64,000 nt of DNA from the NCBI GenBank assembly GCA_020832185.1, contig JAFIFE010000011.1, positions 241,432 to 305,431 of the forward strand, read 5' to 3'. Under the pieces are notes generated by a model. It was not told the DNA's origin. It saw only the letters and a program-made list of their open reading frames with translations, and searched no databases. Source of the stretch: Alkalibacterium sp. Lineage in GTDB: Bacteria; Bacillota; Bacilli; Lactobacillales; Carnobacteriaceae_A. The position numbers were made by a program, and so were the translations under genes. Positions within the stretch are counted from its first letter, which is position 1. Every line of letters begins with the position of its first letter. Positions 61,026 through 64,000 of this stretch are shown in pieces.

Positions 61026-61064
61026 TCATCTCTTTTAAATGACACTATCAGGTTTACAAACTAA

Positions 61065-61135
61065 ACCGTCACCCTATAGTCGAGAAGCGAACTAATTTCA
61101 GTTCGACTTAATCGGTAAAGGTGACGGTCTTTTTT
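61065..61135 (+). terminator. Terminator after queF
   Basis: ACCGTCACC (61065-61073) pairs with GGTGACGGT (61120-61128) around an inner CGAACT...AGTTCG stem, then six T follow. Confidence 0.85.
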
Positions 61136-61168
61136 GTCTTATATATTAGCAGTCGGTGATGGCCTTTT

Positions 61169-61966
61169 TCACTTTCTTAACTTGGCTTTTTCCAGATTTC
61201 CGAGATGAGTCTCTCTCATTCCCTCGAAAAATGGAAAACGTCTTCGACACTCTTCCTCAAGTTCTTTATTATTAAGTCTCAACTGATGCAGGTAATATTT
61301 TGAAAAGGCAATTCTTTCTTTTATCTCGTCTCCTGAGTCAGTGGCATTCCCATGTCCCGGAACATGACAGTGGACCTCAAAGTCATTAAAGATCGATTCA
61401 GTCTTTTCTATTGTTTTAACATAATCCTTGTAATTGCTGTAAATGAACGGAAATTCCACATCGGACAAGTAGTCTCCAGACAACAGGATGCTGTATGGCT
61501 CGATAACCGTCAGAAGCCCGTCATCAGTATGGCCAGGTGCCATGAAAAATCTCAGCGTCACTTCTCCAAGTTTTAGTTTGTCTCCGTCCATTGTGATCAA
61601 ACGGTCTACAGTCGGGTAACTATGGGTGTAACTGCGTTCTATGTAATGCTTTTCGTCGAAAGCATACATATCCTTGATGCTTTGTTTCTTGTGTCTATCT
61701 TGATGGAACGCTTTGGATGCTATCACAAAGGCTTCGGGAAAGGCTCCGGCCCCTATCACATGGTCAAAGTCGCTGTGCGTGAAGATAATATATAATTTCC
61801 TTTCGCCCAAACGCTCGTCAATATAGTGTCTGATTTCTTCGATTTCTTCTGGCAACCAGTTTGGATCTGTCATGATCATTGCCTGCTTCGTATCGATGAT
61901 TGCAGTTGTGGTCTTGTACAAAGCGCTTTGGAAAACTGTCAGATTACCTTTTTGAAAATGCAGCAT
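61169..61966 (-). CDS. MBL-fold metallo-hydrolase with a variant HxDxDH motif
   Basis: This 265-residue protein has the metallo-beta-lactamase fold. The metal motif is THSDFDH (His64, Asp66, Asp68, His69), where most family members have His at position 66. Other ligands are visible: FMAPGHTDDGLL and HCHVPGHGNATDSG. LLSGDYLSDVEFP supplies the bridging Asp. It is cytoplasmic. The substrate is unknown. It is a single gene with GGAGG before its start. Confidence 0.82.
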   Translation of the reverse strand: MLHFQKGNLTVFQSALYKTTTAIIDTKQAMIMTDPNWLPEEIEEIRHYIDERLGERKLYIIFTHSDFDHVIGAGAFPEAFVIASKAFHQDRHKKQSIKDMYAFDEKHYIERSYTHSYPTVDRLITMDGDKLKLGEVTLRFFMAPGHTDDGLLTVIEPYSILLSGDYLSDVEFPFIYSNYKDYVKTIEKTESIFNDFEVHCHVPGHGNATDSGDEIKERIAFSKYYLHQLRLNNKELEEECRRRFPFFEGMRETHLGNLEKAKLRK

Positions 61967-62063
61967 GTGTTAACCTCCAAATGATTTAATGGTCGTCAGT
62001 TTGATTTAGACAAAATCAGTCATGATGAATGGTATAGTGAGAAGATATACTGGAATTCTCTGT

Positions 62064-62360
62064 TTATAATGGTAATGTTGCGCCCCATACCAACAAGCTG
62101 AAACTCATTAATAAAATGGGGAAAGCATATGCCAGTATAAGCAGTACAGATTTCAATTCTAGTTTCTTTATAACTAGAATACTATATCTAATGTGTAAAC
62201 AAACCGATAGGATGGCTAATATCAATAAGAAAATTTGGATGATTCCGATAGGATAATGGCCTAAATAATACTGTTCAGGTAGTAAGAGATACAATGCGTA
62301 CACTATTATCAGCAAACTATTAATCAGACATAATATATAAAAGCTTTTTTTAGCTGTCAT
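62064..62360 (-). CDS. Small membrane protein, 98 residues
   Basis: It has three predicted helices (about residues 7-28, 35-60 and 72-95), a Lys-containing start (MTAKKSFYILCL) and a short charged loop. AGGAGGGACTTCAG lies before ATG. It sits 14 bases downstream of the VOC-protein gene on the same strand, so they form a two-gene operon. No family is recognised. Confidence 0.65.
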   Translation of the reverse strand: MTAKKSFYILCLINSLLIIVYALYLLLPEQYYLGHYPIGIIQIFLLILAILSVCLHIRYSILVIKKLELKSVLLILAYAFPILLMSFSLLVWGATLPL

Positions 62361-62374
62361 CTGAAGTCCCTCCT

Positions 62375-62773
62375 CTATTCATCTGCGACAAGTTCCACCT
62401 TTATCCGATTCGGATCTTCAAAAAATACAGCATAATACTTTTCTCCCCCGGCAAAGGGGTGTCTGTCTTCGTACAAAATGCTGTACCCTTTTTCTTTGAG
62501 GATCAAAGTCCAACTATCAACTGCTTTTCGATTTTCCACGTGGAAAGCTAAATGGTTTAAGCCTGACTCTTTTCGATGAAACTTCTTATTCAGGAAGTGG
62601 TCTTCTGTTTGAACAAATACCAGGTAAGCTTCGCCCAACTTCCAGCTCACTCCTTTTGGCCACTCCTGATACAGTTCATATCCCAATTCATTTAAAAACC
62701 AGTCCCAAAATCGTCTGGTTTCTGCCAGATTACTGACATTCAGTTCTATGTGATGCAGCATTCCTTTTGGCAT
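62375..62773 (-). CDS. VOC family protein (glyoxalase-like)
   Basis: This 132-residue protein begins MLHHIELNVSNLAETRRFWD and ends GEKYYAVFFEDPNRIKVELV. These are the two halves of a glyoxalase/VOC domain with ligands at His near the start, a central His (GLNHLAFHV) and Glu near the end. ATG 62773 lies six bases after AGGAGG. The substrate is unknown. The family contains lyases, dioxygenases and antibiotic-binding proteins. Confidence 0.8.
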   Translation of the reverse strand: MPKGMLHHIELNVSNLAETRRFWDWFLNELGYELYQEWPKGVSWKLGEAYLVFVQTEDHFLNKKFHRKESGLNHLAFHVENRKAVDSWTLILKEKGYSILYEDRHPFAGGEKYYAVFFEDPNRIKVELVADE

Positions 62774-63014
62774 AGTTTTCCTCCTATCCAATAAGATTTA
62801 TTGTGGATTAGTTATAAAAAAAACAGCCCTGCATCATTCTTAAACCCTTTAGCAGCACCACTCACTTAACAGGAAACCTTTACATTCTATATTAGTAATG
62901 GTAACGTTTATACTACGTAGCTTACTATGACCATTTTATCATTTAAAGATGATCTATAATATTTAAATTATTTAATGGACAGTTGTGGTGAAGCATCTAA
63001 AAGGAGAAGATATA

Positions 63015-63197
63015 ATGAGTATAAAAGTTCAGAGGAGTACAAAATCATTCAGTTCACTGGTGAATATCAGCATTCAGCTGGACGGTGATACGATAGATAG
63101 ATTAGCACCGGGAGAATCGATGATTTTTGAGTTGCCGGATCATTCGGACCGGATCACAATCAAAGCTTATTTCAGTAAGAAAGAGATTGCAGTTTAA
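63015..63197 (+). CDS. Small hypothetical protein, 60 residues
   Basis: ATG 63015 follows AAAAGGAGAAGATATA, a strong ribosome site. The product is strand-rich (SFSSLVNISIQLDGDTIDRLAPGESM then FELPDHSDRITIKAYF) and resembles a single beta-sandwich domain. There is no signal or helix. I do not recognise the family. A longer in-frame reading from 62985 lacks a ribosome site. Confidence 0.6.
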   Translation: MSIKVQRSTKSFSSLVNISIQLDGDTIDRLAPGESMIFELPDHSDRITIKAYFSKKEIAV

Positions 63198-63218
63198 GAT
63201 GAGGATGTTATTGAGATC

Positions 63219-63404
63219 GTGCGTAATACTCGAATAATGATCTGTAAAATAATTTTACGTATTCTATTAGCCGGATTGATAATTTTGACACCTTTAAGAA
63301 TTATTGAATCACCTTATATAATTGTCGCTCTTATGATCTGCGGCGTAATACTTAGAGCTTATATTGATTACTTTGTTCCGGATTTTTTATTGACAAAGAC
63401 TTAG
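63219..63404 (+). CDS. Small membrane peptide, 61 residues
   Basis: It has two hydrophobic stretches (IILRILLAGLIILTPL and YIIVALMICGVIL) with a basic N-terminus. The GTG at 63219 and the ATG at 63237 both lack a good ribosome site, so translation may be coupled to the small gene 21 bases upstream. No family is recognised. Confidence 0.4.
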   Translation: MRNTRIMICKIILRILLAGLIILTPLRIIESPYIIVALMICGVILRAYIDYFVPDFLLTKT

Positions 63405-63435
63405 GAGCATGACTAGAACTCTAATATGGCTTAAA

Positions 63436-63453
63436 AGACAGTTTATCTGTCTT
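63436..63453 (-). terminator. Short terminator overlapping the antitoxin-like stop
   Basis: On the minus strand AAGACAG pairs with CTGTCTT around ATAAA, which contains the stop codon, then TTTT follows. Confidence 0.45.
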
Positions 63454-63664
63454 CCTCGTGTTCGGGCTCTACTCTTAGATTTATATCCTTTTTATACGCC
63501 TTTTTATACGCCTTTTCAAAAATATTAGGCTCTTTTGGAATAAACCCAAAACTGTCACTTCCATCTTTTATACAGATGTATTCTTTATCGGGTTCTATCC
63601 CCATATGATCAGGGACATCAATAACGATTTCATCCCCAACTTTTCTCGTTGTATATGTTCTCAT
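63443..63664 (-). CDS. MazE/PemI-like antitoxin (AbrB-type fold), without a visible toxin
   Basis: The 73-residue protein opens MRTYTTRKVGDEIVIDVPDH, which fits the swapped-hairpin AbrB/MazE DNA-binding domain. It ends in an acidic tail (RVEPEHEEDR) of the kind that wraps a toxin. A MazF/PemK gene would be expected right after it, but the gene ends in a terminator and the next gene points the other way. It is therefore an orphan antitoxin or another AbrB-type regulator. ATG 63664 is chosen because GGATGG lies at proper distance. Confidence 0.65.
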   Translation of the reverse strand: MRTYTTRKVGDEIVIDVPDHMGIEPDKEYICIKDGSDSFGFIPKEPNIFEKAYKKAYKKDINLRVEPEHEEDR

Positions 63665-63715
63665 TCTATCCATCCTTTCACTTCATATGAGTAGTATACT
63701 ATAAAACAAGCTATT

Positions 63716-63814
63716 TCAATACTCCTCATTTTTTATTAATGGTGCAGTATTATCTAATACGTTGGGTTCACATTCAAATAGAGACAGTAAAGCTAGTTCA
63801 TTCGGTATGTTCAT
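63716..63814 (-). CDS. Possible 32-residue small protein
   Basis: On the minus strand ATG follows AAGGGTGATGAA and the frame encodes NIPNELALLSLFECEPNVLD, then NTAPLIKNEEY and TGA. The start looks real. The product is acidic and helical at first, and could be the remaining N-terminus of a longer gene truncated here. It lies about 50 bases upstream of the antitoxin-like gene on the same strand. Confidence 0.4.
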   Translation of the reverse strand: MNIPNELALLSLFECEPNVLDNTAPLIKNEEY

Positions 63815-63972
63815 TTCATCACCCTTCATCTGTTATTTATTCTAGTTAATAAAATATAATGCTGGATTTTATAATGAAGTTAGCCACTCAGGCTAACACA
63901 TAGAAAAACGCCATGTGAATTTCATGGTATATTGAAGTTACCGCTAACTCTCAATAGACAGGATGAATTCAC
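63815..63972. promoter_or_regulatory. Region before the possible transposase: hairpins
   Basis: GTTAGCC/GGCTAAC (63879-63897) forms a 7-bp hairpin. CATGTGAATTTCAT (63912-63925) is complementary, with one bulge, to ATGAATTCACATG (63963-63975), which includes the next start codon. This could hide the ribosome site in a long transcript. Confidence 0.45.
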
Positions 63973-64000
63973 ATGACGCACTCTAACGATAACACATTAG
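63973..64000 (+). CDS. First codons of an unidentified gene, perhaps a transposase
   Basis: ATG with CAGGATG upstream opens a frame reading MTHSNDNTL before the window ends. Short openings of this style (Met-Ser/Thr-His-x-Asn) are known to me from ISL3-family transposases. The start-codon hairpin also fits an insertion sequence. Nine codons cannot prove it. Confidence 0.3.

Noticed and set aside
63436..63453. Hairpin as a plus-strand terminator for the 61-residue gene
   Set aside because: No T-run follows on the plus strand; on the minus strand TTTT follows.

Overview
The window comes from a low-GC Gram-positive bacterium (Firmicutes). Signs are AGGAGG-type ribosome binding sites, lipoboxes, vegetative -35/-10 promoters, a methionine T-box, a preQ1-I riboswitch before queT-queF, candidate CcpA (cre-like) sites and a ptb-buk-lpd-bkd operon laid out much as in enterococci. 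A member of the Lactobacillales, perhaps the Carnobacteriaceae, fits best. That placement is inference from gene content, not a search. I saw no rRNA or tRNA gene, CRISPR array or prophage block. One insertion sequence may begin at the right edge.

Layout. 1-2289: metN-metI-metQ methionine importer behind a Met T-box. 2414-16362: mostly housekeeping and accessory singles: acetate kinase, cutC, an amino acid permease, GNAT acetyltransferases, a GltS-type symporter, a metallophosphatase, hydrolases, and an FMN reductase divergent from a TetR regulator. 16712-25771: branched-chain amino acid catabolism, with leucine dehydrogenase, a divergent LysR regulator and the ptb-buk-lpd-bkdAA-bkdAB-bkdB operon. 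26169-28716: an NSS sodium symporter and a MhqO-like dioxygenase with a MhqR-like operator. 28771-29939: a self-contained HTH-TPR regulator (RRNPP/PlcR type) overlapping a 47-residue exported peptide gene, a probable private quorum-sensing pair. 31125-37897: a six-gene unit (MgtC-like protein, ABC importer, glycerophosphodiesterase, DUF218 protein) behind a strong promoter flanked by two palindromes. 38251-42882: SDR, two tandem GNATs, a HAD protein lacking a key Asp, and a lipoprotein.

42947-56105 is a cell-surface polysaccharide region. One operon (GT2, GtrA, YfhO) matches the three-component CsbB/GtrA/YfhO glycosylation machinery, but its GT2 is cut by a single in-frame amber codon. The next operon joins a large exported glycosidase-like protein, an Hpt-REC-GADEF-REC signalling protein, a membrane-anchored HEAT protein and a processive GT2 synthase. 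A divergent GH16 beta-glucanase gene follows. Together they suggest a signal-controlled beta-glucan-type exopolysaccharide system.

56124-61135: vitamin and tRNA-modification genes. pdxS-pdxT are divergent from a MocR/PdxR regulator with direct repeats between them, and queT-queF sit under a preQ1 riboswitch. 61169-64000: an MBL-fold hydrolase, small membrane and unknown proteins, an orphan MazE/PemI-like antitoxin, and what may be the first codons of a transposase whose start lies in a hairpin.

The strongest candidates for undescribed biology are the RRNPP-peptide pair (28826-29847), the Hpt-REC-GADEF-REC/GT2/GH16 locus (47319-56053) and the palindrome-flanked mgtC-ABC-GDPD unit (31125-37897).
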